DNA of 7,928 bases from Rudanella sp. (GTDB lineage: Bacteria; Bacteroidota; Bacteroidia; Cytophagales; Spirosomataceae). The stretch spans positions 1 through 7,928 of the forward strand of contig JAJAYX010000519.1 in assembly GCA_026785985.1 (NCBI GenBank). The letters run 5' to 3'. Of this stretch, positions 1 to 5,838 are shown one piece after another (the first letter of the stretch is position 1; each line of letters opens with the position of its first letter). The notes under the pieces are model-generated. The model saw nothing but the letters and a program-made list of their open reading frames with translations. It was not told where the DNA came from and made no database searches. Made by a program: the position numbers and the translations under genes.

Positions 1-108
1 ACTATTCGGAATTACATAATATTATTATAATCGTTTTACTTACTGCGCAGTCCAGCACCTCCCTGGCTGCGCCCCCCCAAAATCCCCTCACTCCTTTATT
101 TTTTTTTC
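1..108. other. Intergenic end of window, no gene seen
   Basis: No coding region is supported here. The first ~40 bases are very A+T-rich (runs of ATAAT/TTATAA). They are followed by a G+C-rich stem-loop at 45-72, a run of seven C at 72-78, and a run of nine T at 99-107 just before the stop codon of the minus-strand lipoprotein gene. The C and T runs are places where sequencing length errors are likely. The A+T-rich part could be promoter DNA for a gene to the left of the window, but no promoter match is clear. Confidence 0.5.
45..72 (-). terminator. Stem-loop downstream of the SnoaL-like lipoprotein gene, possible terminator
   Basis: GCGCAG (45-50) and CCAG (52-55) pair with CTGG (63-66) and CTGCGC (67-72), giving a 10-bp stem with one bulged T at 51 and a 7-base loop. 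It lies about 37 bases past the stop codon of the minus-strand gene, where a terminator would be expected. No clean U-run follows on the minus strand (it reads AGTAAGTAAAACG), so it is not a textbook intrinsic terminator. It may act as a 3' end or RNA-stability hairpin. Confidence 0.45.
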
Positions 109-591
109 CTACCGCTTTGCAATCACCGGCATGCCTTCTAGTTGAGCATAACTCAGTTTCCAGCTATCGTCGGCGGTTTTTTTCCAAAGTAGAATGAAGT
201 TGCCGGCGCCCACGCCACGCGGTTCCTGCGGGCTGTCGGGCAACACATCCACCGAATAGATACCGGCTTCGTAAGCCGTTTTGTCGTCGATGGTCGAGCT
301 GACCGTGTATGTTTTCAGGTCGCTAAGGGTTGGCAGCGTTTCGCGAACCCATTTTTGCGAGACCTCAGCTTTGCCGGTATAGTGCGTTTTCCCTTGCAGG
401 AAGTGAACATCGTCGGCCAGAAAGCCAACAATTTTCTCGCTGTCCTTGCTGTTCCAGGCATCAATAAACTGCTTGTTTAGTGCCTGTACGTCGTTTGCGG
501 TATTCGCACCCGGCTTCGAGCAGGCCGACAGTACGGAGACCATCAGCATAATCGGCAAGATTGCCTTGAGATATTTTTGAATCGTTTTCAT
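109..591 (-). CDS. Lipoprotein with SnoaL-like / DUF4440 (NTF2-fold) domain
   Basis: The product is 160 residues and starts with a lipoprotein signal peptide: Lys at 2 and 6, a hydrophobic stretch at about 8-23, and the lipobox L21-S22-A23-C24, so it should be lipid-anchored facing the periplasm. After a short linker, residues ~33-155 look like one small NTF2-fold domain of the SnoaL/DUF4440 type. Visible family traits are a first helix with 'FIDAWNSKDSEKIVGFLADD', the 'YTGKAEV' turn, and a final strand pair with 'GNFILLWKK' followed by 'DDSWKLSYAQ'. Such domains bind or isomerise small molecules in some proteins, but no catalytic residue can be assigned, so the substrate is unknown. The ATG is chosen because it gives a complete signal peptide; a weak purine stretch (GGAAAA) precedes it. 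It lies 35 bp behind the glycine-zipper gene on the same strand and is probably co-transcribed with it. The family call is from pattern recognition, not a search. Confidence 0.8.
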   Translation of the reverse strand: MKTIQKYLKAILPIMLMVSVLSACSKPGANTANDVQALNKQFIDAWNSKDSEKIVGFLADDVHFLQGKTHYTGKAEVSQKWVRETLPTLSDLKTYTVSSTIDDKTAYEAGIYSVDVLPDSPQEPRGVGAGNFILLWKKTADDSWKLSYAQLEGMPVIAKR

Positions 592-626
592 GGTTTTTCC
601 AGTTGAGATTGACTAAACAACAGATG

Positions 627-1268
627 TTACCAGCTTTTCCGGCGCACTTCCGACTCAGGATAAGCCGTTGACTGATCGCCGTAGGTTGGGTTGAGCAAAT
701 AGCCCATGTCCGTTACGTAGGCAGGTTGAGCGGCAGCGGGGCCAGCAGCAACATAGGCAGCGGCTAATCCGGCTCCTGCACCAGCGGCAACAGCACCTGT
801 TGTGCGGGCCGAAGCAGGCGTACCCAATGAGCGGTTCCGGTTGGCCGAACGCATGGTGCGGTTGGCTTCACCATAGGCCAGAACATCTTCGCGACGGGCA
901 GCAACAATTCGATCTTCTTCGGCCCGACGGGCGGCAAGGGCGGCAGCGGCTTTCCGCTTGTTGTCGATGCGCTTGCCGATGGCATAACCGGCTGCACCAC
1001 CCACTACACCACCCACAGCACCACCAGCCACGCGGTTACGCTTGTGAATGATGGCTCCGGCTGCGACACCAGCACCAGCACCGATCACGGCACCTTTAGC
1101 TTGTGGACTCCATTTCCGGCGTGCCTGTATGTTCTGAATATCCTGAACTGTCTGTGCTTCAGCTACTGTAGAAAATACAAGGGCGACCAACAAGGTCAGA
1201 ATTGCAAACTCATGTTTTGCAAACTCATGTTTCGCAAACTTATGGTTGTTATTCATGGTTCTGTTCAT
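627..1268 (-). CDS. Secreted glycine-zipper (YMGG-like) envelope protein
   Basis: The product is 213 residues if started at the ATG at 1268. A second ATG four codons later (1256) is equally possible. A reading frame open further upstream (ATG at 1355) would put about 29 extra residues before the signal peptide and is rejected. The signal peptide has an unusual polar N-terminus of three NHKFA/KHEFA repeats (residues 8-22), a hydrophobic core at ~23-35, and a likely cleavage after A36-E37-A38. Residues 56-100 form a glycine zipper with repeated GxxxG spacing (GAGAGVAAG, GGAVGGVVGGAAGYAIGKR), matching the YMGG-like zipper family thought to insert into or pack against membranes. Next come an Arg/Ala/Glu-rich, probably helical segment (~105-130), a second Gly/Ala stretch (~157-180), and a polar tail rich in Tyr and Pro. 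Function is unknown; an outer-membrane or envelope structural role is inferred. No TAnnTTTG promoter was found upstream. Confidence 0.75.
   Translation of the reverse strand: MNRTMNNNHKFAKHEFAKHEFAILTLLVALVFSTVAEAQTVQDIQNIQARRKWSPQAKGAVIGAGAGVAAGAIIHKRNRVAGGAVGGVVGGAAGYAIGKRIDNKRKAAAALAARRAEEDRIVAARREDVLAYGEANRTMRSANRNRSLGTPASARTTGAVAAGAGAGLAAAYVAAGPAAAQPAYVTDMGYLLNPTYGDQSTAYPESEVRRKSW
1204..1248 (-). repeat. Three tandem 15-bp repeats inside a signal-peptide coding region
   Basis: Three adjacent 15-bp units lie at 1204-1218, 1219-1233 and 1234-1248. On the plus strand they read GCAAACTCATGTTTT, GCAAACTCATGTTTC and GCAAACTTATGGTTG. The first two differ by one base and the third is more diverged. 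Because the unit is five codons, the repeat stays in frame and encodes NHKFA-KHEFA-KHEFA just before the hydrophobic core of the glycine-zipper protein's signal peptide. Gain or loss of one unit would change the leader by five residues without a frameshift. Confidence 0.9.
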
Positions 1269-1449
1269 TTTTAAAAAGTGAGTAGTAACGCACTGTCGTA
1301 GCTTTGATGGGCTGCCTAACCAATGGTTTAGTTTGCCGCCTGACAAACTCGACAATGCAATGGCTATTCTTTCTTACTTAACGGCTATTCAATAGTGATT
1401 TGTTTGATAAAGTTATTGCATAGCCAGGGCAACAGTTAACCGTCCGGTA

Positions 1450-1598
1450 TTAATAACGGTGATTTTCCAGTTTCACTTTGCCCGAAATATCCAGAAAAGA
1501 AACAGGGTGTAGATGGCCACTAACGGCATGCCGATGGCCGCAAAAAGGAGCATGGTACGCAACGAGCCATCCGACGAACACCGACTACATTCCCTCAT
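1450..1598 (-). pseudogene. Probable 3' remnant of cydB (cytochrome bd oxidase subunit II), frameshifted
   Basis: On the minus strand, an ATG at 1598 opens 41 codons. They encode a short polar lead (MRECSRCSSDGSLRT), one hydrophobic helix (MLLFAAIGMPLVAIYTLFLF) and WIFRAK, then a TGA at 1473-1475. The last transmembrane helix of CydB in Bacteroidota has this look (I-G-x-P-L-V...Y-T...FRGKVKL), recalled from the family, not searched. If one G is added to the GGG run (plus-strand CCC at 1481-1483), the frame continues as FRGKVKLENHRY and ends at TAA (1450-1452), which is the usual kind of CydB C-terminus. CydB is about 340-380 residues, and no further CydB-like sequence or cydA is visible upstream, where another gene's promoter now lies. 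I read it as a decayed tail left by a deletion or rearrangement. The alternative is a genuine 41-residue single-helix membrane protein. Confidence 0.45.
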
Positions 1599-1699
1599 GC
1601 ACTGCCCTTGCTGCCCGCGATTAACCCACGGTGACAAACGTTTTTGATCATCGGCGATTCTACGGGTAGGAACGGTTCGCAAATCGGGCAGGCTTGTCG

Positions 1700-1707
1700 T
1701 ACTTTTG
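1700..1707 (+). promoter_or_regulatory. Bacteroidota-type -7 promoter element (TAnnTTTG)
   Basis: TACTTTTG matches the Bacteroidota -7 consensus TAnnTTTG exactly. A weak upstream element, TTCG at 1676-1679, sits 20 bases before it, within the usual spacing for the -33 TTTG box. Transcription would start near 1714, leaving a ~40-base leader before the lipoprotein ATG at 1753. Confidence 0.5.
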
Positions 1708-1715
1708 TCGTGAAC

Positions 1716-1730
1716 GTAGCTGGCAGCTAC
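1716..1730 (+). promoter_or_regulatory. 15-bp dyad at the predicted transcription start
   Basis: GTAGCTG (1716-1722), a central G (1723) and CAGCTAC (1724-1730) form a perfect inverted repeat. It begins about 9 bases after the promoter candidate and lies 22 bases before the start codon of the lipoprotein gene. The position fits a repressor site or a small leader hairpin (5-bp stem, 5-base loop), but no regulator is known. Confidence 0.35.
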
Positions 1731-1752
1731 TTTTCTACTATCCGACATTATC

Positions 1753-2529
1753 ATGAAAGCGAACGTTTTACTCGTGCTGGTGGCCCTTGGTCTGGGCGGT
1801 TGCGCTTCCAATGCTACTTATCTGCAACTCACTCCGGTTACCGGCGACGTAGCCCGTATCGACGGGCGCATGGTGACGCGGGGAGAGGCCGACAGTGTTG
1901 TTGTAGTGGCTTCTTTTGAGCGCGAAGACATGGAATACCTGGCGATGGATATTGAAATCAAGAACAGGTCGAACCGGGCCATTGATTTTGACCAGTCCAA
2001 CTTTCGGTATGTAGCGTTGGATGCCAATGAGGATACCCTGCGTGAAGCCCGAAATCAGTCGATGGCCCTCCTGCGAACGGCGGCTAACCCAGCTCTCGAA
2101 ACAGAGTTGGTGAAAGACAAGGTCGATAAAGAAAAAAGACGGTTGAAAACCGCCAAAATAATCAACACGGTGCTGTTTGTTGCGATTGTAGCCAGTGATG
2201 TTTCTTCATCGTCACGTCGGCAGAGCGGAGAGAGTTGGGTGCGCAACCGAATCAGCCACGACGGAGCCTACAACCTGATTCAGGCCAAGCGCGTGATCGA
2301 CCACGGCACCTTTGCCAACCGAATGCAACGCTACGATTTCGAATCATACCGCTGGCGCGAACTAGCCCTTCGCCGGATCTATATCCAACCCGGCGAATCG
2401 GTGCGGGGCTTTGTTTATCTGCCCAAAGCCATGCAGGCTTCGTTCATCAAAATGCTTTATCCTGTGCCCGAAACCGGGGGCATAACGTTCACGTTTATGC
2501 AGAGCGCGACGAAGCAAAGGCCGAAGTAA
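1753..2529 (+). CDS. Lipoprotein of unknown function
   Basis: I do not recognise a named family. The product is 258 residues. A hydrophobic segment at 5-14 runs into the lipobox L14-G15-G16-C17, so it should be an envelope lipoprotein. Residues ~22-95 look like a beta-rich domain (alternating hydrophobic segments such as 'SVVVVASF' and 'LAMDIEIKNRSNRAIDF'), reminiscent of the immunoglobulin-like folds found in many lipoproteins. Residues ~96-135 are charged and probably helical. They lead into a hydrophobic helix at ~136-149 and then a Ser/Arg-rich loop. Residues ~200-250 look beta-rich again ('IYIQPGESVRGFVYLP' and 'GGITFTFMQ'). The internal hydrophobic helix is odd for a soluble lipoprotein and may be buried or membrane-dipping. 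The start is supported by the signal peptide and by the promoter candidate 46-53 bases upstream. The stop codon lies inside a strong hairpin. It appears to be a single-gene transcription unit. Confidence 0.75.
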   Translation: MKANVLLVLVALGLGGCASNATYLQLTPVTGDVARIDGRMVTRGEADSVVVVASFEREDMEYLAMDIEIKNRSNRAIDFDQSNFRYVALDANEDTLREARNQSMALLRTAANPALETELVKDKVDKEKRRLKTAKIINTVLFVAIVASDVSSSSRRQSGESWVRNRISHDGAYNLIQAKRVIDHGTFANRMQRYDFESYRWRELALRRIYIQPGESVRGFVYLPKAMQASFIKMLYPVPETGGITFTFMQSATKQRPK

Positions 2530-2561
2530 GTATGGTGGATGGGGCCGTCCACCATACTTAC
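2526..2561. terminator. Perfect 14-bp hairpin between two convergent genes, probable bidirectional terminator
   Basis: GTAAGTATGGTGGA (2526-2539) pairs perfectly with TCCACCATACTTAC (2548-2561) around an 8-base loop, with one more possible G-U pair inside. It fills the 33-bp gap between the plus-strand lipoprotein gene and the minus-strand amidohydrolase locus. Its left arm includes the stop codon TAA (2527-2529) of the former, and its right arm ends one base short of the latter's stop. There is no U-run on either side, so release may need other factors, or the hairpin may mainly protect 3' ends. Confidence 0.75.
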
Positions 2562-2562
2562 C

Positions 2563-4212
2563 TCAATAAACCCGTTCCCCGCCAACCCACGTTTGCAATA
2601 CCTTCGTTTGCCGGAGTTTAGGAGCCGGGGCTTTCATCAAATCCTGATCCAACACTACAAAATCGGCCTGTTTGTCGGGAGCGATGCTGCCGCGCAGATG
2701 GTCTTCGAAGTTGGCGTAGGCGGCCCAGCGGGTCATCGCCAATAAAGCCGATTTCCGGTCAACGGCGTTTTCGGGTTGGTAGCCGCCCGCCGGGAAATTA
2801 TTGGCATCCTGCCGGGCCGTGGCCGAATGAAACCCAAACAGCGGGTTGACCGCTTCAACCGGGAAATCGCTGCCGAAGGCAATGAACCCGTTTTGCTTCA
2901 TCAAATCCCGGAACGCATAGGCCCCTTTCACGCGAATTGACCCTAAACGATCACCCGCCCAGTACATGTCGGAGGTGGCATGGGTAGGCTGCACCGACGG
3001 AATTACCGAATACCGGTTGAATTTCCAGACATCGCCGGGCGAGACCACCTGCGCGTGTTCGATACGCCACCGACGGTTGTTTTTGCCTTTCAGCATCTTG
3101 CCGTATAAATCCAGAATCAGGTGGTTGGCCGAGTCGCCAATGCAGTGGGTGTTGGCTTGAAAACCGCTACCTGCCAGTTGTTTCAGCACGCGCTCCAGTT
3201 CGGCGGGACTCAGGAGCAGAAAGCCGGTTGTTTCGGGGCGGTCGGCATAGGGTTTGCGAAGGCAGGCCCCGCGTGAACCTAATGCACCATCGGCATAAAG
3301 TTTAAACGAGCGAACGGTCAGGCGGTCGGTTTGGTAGGGACCATGTTTCAGATAATAGTCGAGGTTGGGCAGGCCGAGCGAAATCATAGCATAGTCGCGG
3401 ATTTTCATCTTGCCCTCTTTCTGAAGCCGCTCGATCAACTCAATTTATTTCTGGTTCAGGCCCGCGTCCGAAACCGAAGTCAGGCCATACGAAAAGCATA
3501 CTTTCTGAGCCGCCAGCAGCATTTGCTCTTTGTCTTTATCGTCGGGTTGAGGAATTACCCGCCGGATCATCTGCATGGCGTTATCAACCAAAACGCCCGA
3601 TGGTTGTCCCTGATTATCAAGCACTACTTCGCCACCAGCGAGTTTGCTGCCCTTCGTGATCTGCGACAACCGGAGTGCTTTTGTATTCACCAGCAGCGCG
3701 TGACCATCCACCCGCGTCAGGGCAACGGGAATATTGGGGAAGGCCGCGTCGAGCATGGCTTTGGTGGGGAAACCCCGTACGGGCGAGTCGGTTTTTGGCC
3801 AGTCGTTCTGGTCCCAACCCCGGCCAACGAGCCAGATTGCTTCGGGGTTTCTCTGGTGAAATGTTTTCAATCGGGCAACCACCTCAGCGTAGGAAGTAGC
3901 CCCGACCAGATCGGCCTGATAAAGCACCTGACCCAAACCCAAAAAGTGCGAATGCGGATCAAAGAAACCGGGGAACACGGGTTTACCCCCTAAATCGGCG
4001 GTGGAGTCGGGGGTGTATTGTTGGGCGAGTTCATCGGGGTTGCCAACGGCCAGAAATTTACCGTCTTTCACCACAAACGCGCTGGCGGTCGAGAACAACG
4101 AGTCTGCCGTATAGATGGTTGCATTAGTCACGAGCAAATCAGCCGATTGTCGACTTTGGCAACCAGCCAAAGTCAGGCCTGTAAATAGAATAAGGGAGTA
4201 GAGAGGGCGCAT
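2563..4212 (-). pseudogene. YtcJ-like metal-dependent amidohydrolase lipoprotein, broken by one in-frame stop
   Basis: Read through its single stop, this is a normal amidohydrolase (Amidohydro_3, YtcJ type) of 549 codons. The start at 4212 gives a clean lipoprotein signal ending in L15-A16-G17-C18; an ATG at 4293 would add 27 residues before it. Visible motifs are H87-S-H89 (metal ligands in GFFDPHSHF), GRGWDQNDW (131-138) and RVDGHALLVNTKAL (167-180). After the stop come SFKLYADGALGSRGA (~302-316), THCIGD with His356, RIEHAQ with His386, and GSDFP with Asp449. All are standard for the family, which hydrolyses C-N bonds using one or two metal ions; the substrate here is unknown. The TAA at 3445-3447 is codon 256. 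The frame is the same on both sides, so this is a substitution or a codon-sized change, not a frameshift. The stop separates HxH from the other ligands, so neither half should be active alone. Translation could restart at TTG 3438 or ATG 3408, the latter with AGAGGG four bases upstream, but this is speculative. Confidence 0.85.
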
Positions 4213-4359
4213 ACGTGTATAGGTTAAGCATAAAGGCACGAAATTCAGGCAGGTTAATGAATAACTCTGTGGGCTTCGTGTCGCTGTGTTCAATTGTTAA
4301 GTAGGTCGCAATTATACGGCACTTTTTGGCAAAGGAGCGATTAAGTCGGGTGACTGGCT

Positions 4360-4367
4360 TAATTTTG
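4360..4367 (+). promoter_or_regulatory. Bacteroidota-type -7 promoter element for the tolC-DUF421 pair
   Basis: TAATTTTG matches TAnnTTTG exactly, 30 bases before the ATG at 4397, so the leader would be about 20-25 bases. No good -33 TTTG box is present at the right distance: TTTTTG at 4323-4328 is too far, and TTAAG at 4341-4345 is weak and too near. The 184-bp interval back to 4212 is a divergent promoter region shared with the amidohydrolase locus. On that side I found only a one-mismatch candidate (TATAATTG, minus strand, 4309-4316). Confidence 0.5.
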
Positions 4368-4396
4368 ACTTCCATACGTGCATTTTCACCTTATCT

Positions 4397-5836
4397 ATGA
4401 AATACGGTTCGTTATTTAGTCTCTCTTTTCTGACGTTTCTGGTTTGTTTTCAGGCTCTCGCTCAACAGCCCAACCGCCCCTATTCAACTACGCAGCCTGC
4501 CCGCCCTACGTCGAGTACGCAACCCACGCCCATGCAACGGGCTTTACAACGCACCAACACGCTGGCTACGCTGCCTCAGTCGGGTGAGTTGCTCACGCTG
4601 GCTGATGTGGTGACGGCAGCCGTAGCCAATAACTATCAGATTCGGGTGAACCAGTCGCAGGAGTTGATTGCCCGCAACAACAACGTTCGGGGCAATGCGG
4701 GGTTTCTGCCCACGGTCTCGTTTGGCTTCCAGAACAACTTTTTGCTCCAGAATCTCCGGCAGGATTTTTTCACCAATCCGCCACTCCCGCAACGGGTGTA
4801 CGGCATCTTTAACCGAAATGCCACCGTTGGACCAACGGCTGTTTATACACTGTTCAACGGCTTTGGGCGCGAGGCTACGCTCGACAGGCTTGGGCAGTTG
4901 GTACGGATCAGTGAAGTAAATACCCGCGCCAACATCGAACTCACCCTGGCCGATGCCACCACCGGGTATTATGATGTGGTGCGACAGTTGCAACGACTCA
5001 TTGCCTTTCAGCAGGCACTCGACATTTCGCGCGAACGGCTCGATCTGGCACGGGCCACCTATGAAGTGGGAACACGCTCAAAAGTGGATTATTTGAGTGC
5101 CAGAGTTGATTATAATGCCGACAGCGCGGCCTTGCTGGCCCAGCAACTGAGCCTGAAAAACGCCAAAATTGCGCTCAACACACTGTTGGTTCGTGACCTG
5201 AACACCGAATTTGCCATCCGCGACACCATTCTGGCCCGCACCGATCTGTCGTTGCCCGAACTGCGCGAATCACTTAAACAACAGAATCCGTTTTTGGCGG
5301 GTGCCGTGTTGAATCAACGTCTGGCTGCTATTGACGTTCGGCTGGCGAAAGCTCTACAGTATCCGCAAGTTGATTTGCTGGGAGCTTACGGATTTAACCC
5401 GACCGACAATCAGGCTGGATTTGGTACGCGCCGGGGACGCAACGAAACCTATTCGGTAAGTGTCCGGATGGCTATTCCGGTTTTCAATGGGGGAAATTTG
5501 AGACGACAAATTGCCAACGCCCAAATCAACCAACGCATCACCGCCGACCAAACGGCCAATCAGCAACTGCAACTAATATCGTCGCTGGAGCAGTCTTATC
5601 AACAGCATCGCAATAGCCTGGCTCTGTTGAACTTAGAAGTGCAGAATTACCAGATTGCCCTCCAGAACGTAGACATTGCCTATGACCGCTACCGCATTGG
5701 AAACTCAACGTTTGTTGAATTTCGTGATGTGCAACGTAACTCCGTCACGGCCCAAACCCGCCTGATCGACGCTTCATTCAACGCCAAGTCTGCTGAGATC
5801 GAGTTACTGCGGTTGAGTAGCACGATAACCCGATAA
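4397..5836 (+). CDS. TolC-family outer membrane efflux protein
   Basis: The 479-residue product has a Sec signal peptide (hydrophobic ~5-20, likely cut after A20-L21-A22) and a Pro/Thr/Gln-rich low-complexity linker (~23-47). The linker is followed by two OEP repeats, at about 66-265 and 288-475. Each begins with a helix (LTLADVVTAAVANNYQIRV; a second start near 290-320), continues through strands of the outer-membrane barrel, and returns as long helices of the periplasmic tunnel. The paired turns 'LFNGFGREA' (152-160) and 'VFNGGNLRRQIA' (362-373) are the internal duplication typical of TolC and OprM. Length is normal for Bacteroidota members. Such proteins trimerise and form the exit duct for tripartite pumps or type I secretion. 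No membrane-fusion protein, RND or ABC partner is encoded in this window, so its cargo is unknown. The gene is first in a two-gene operon with the DUF421 gene 2 bp downstream. Confidence 0.92.
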   Translation: MKYGSLFSLSFLTFLVCFQALAQQPNRPYSTTQPARPTSSTQPTPMQRALQRTNTLATLPQSGELLTLADVVTAAVANNYQIRVNQSQELIARNNNVRGNAGFLPTVSFGFQNNFLLQNLRQDFFTNPPLPQRVYGIFNRNATVGPTAVYTLFNGFGREATLDRLGQLVRISEVNTRANIELTLADATTGYYDVVRQLQRLIAFQQALDISRERLDLARATYEVGTRSKVDYLSARVDYNADSAALLAQQLSLKNAKIALNTLLVRDLNTEFAIRDTILARTDLSLPELRESLKQQNPFLAGAVLNQRLAAIDVRLAKALQYPQVDLLGAYGFNPTDNQAGFGTRRGRNETYSVSVRMAIPVFNGGNLRRQIANAQINQRITADQTANQQLQLISSLEQSYQQHRNSLALLNLEVQNYQIALQNVDIAYDRYRIGNSTFVEFRDVQRNSVTAQTRLIDASFNAKSAEIELLRLSSTITR

Positions 5837-5838
5837 TC

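Larger units (their letters stand above)
1269..1752. other. 484-bp region without an intact gene
   Basis: This stretch separates the glycine-zipper gene (minus) from the plus-strand lipoprotein gene. It holds a probable cydB 3' remnant on the minus strand (1450-1598), a promoter candidate for the plus-strand gene (1700-1707) and a 15-bp dyad (1716-1730). Between 1269 and 1449 I see only A+T-rich DNA with short imperfect repeats (AATGGCTATTC at 1359-1369, AACGGCTATTC at 1380-1390), and no gene or clear promoter. A minus-strand frame is open from 1811 down to 1473, but it overlaps the start of the plus-strand gene and only its last ~40 codons look protein-like. Confidence 0.6.

Noticed and set aside
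1269..1355. Extended N-terminus of the glycine-zipper protein starting at the ATG at 1355
   Set aside because: It would place about 29 polar residues before a normal signal peptide. The ATGs at 1268 or 1256 give a standard secretory leader.
1473..1811. A full 112-codon minus-strand gene across this interval
   Set aside because: Its first ~70 codons overlap the start and promoter of the plus-strand lipoprotein gene and show no protein-like pattern. Only the last ~40 codons resemble a real protein, and these are reported as the cydB-like remnant.
3331..3993. 220-codon open frame on the plus strand opposite the amidohydrolase locus
   Set aside because: It lies fully antisense to strongly conserved amidohydrolase motifs, has no domain-like pattern, and owes its openness to the codon composition of the real gene. 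Its passage across the TAA on the other strand is coincidental.
4544..4993. 149-codon open frame on the minus strand inside the TolC gene
   Set aside because: It is antisense to a clear OEP repeat, with no signal peptide, domain or upstream signal of its own.
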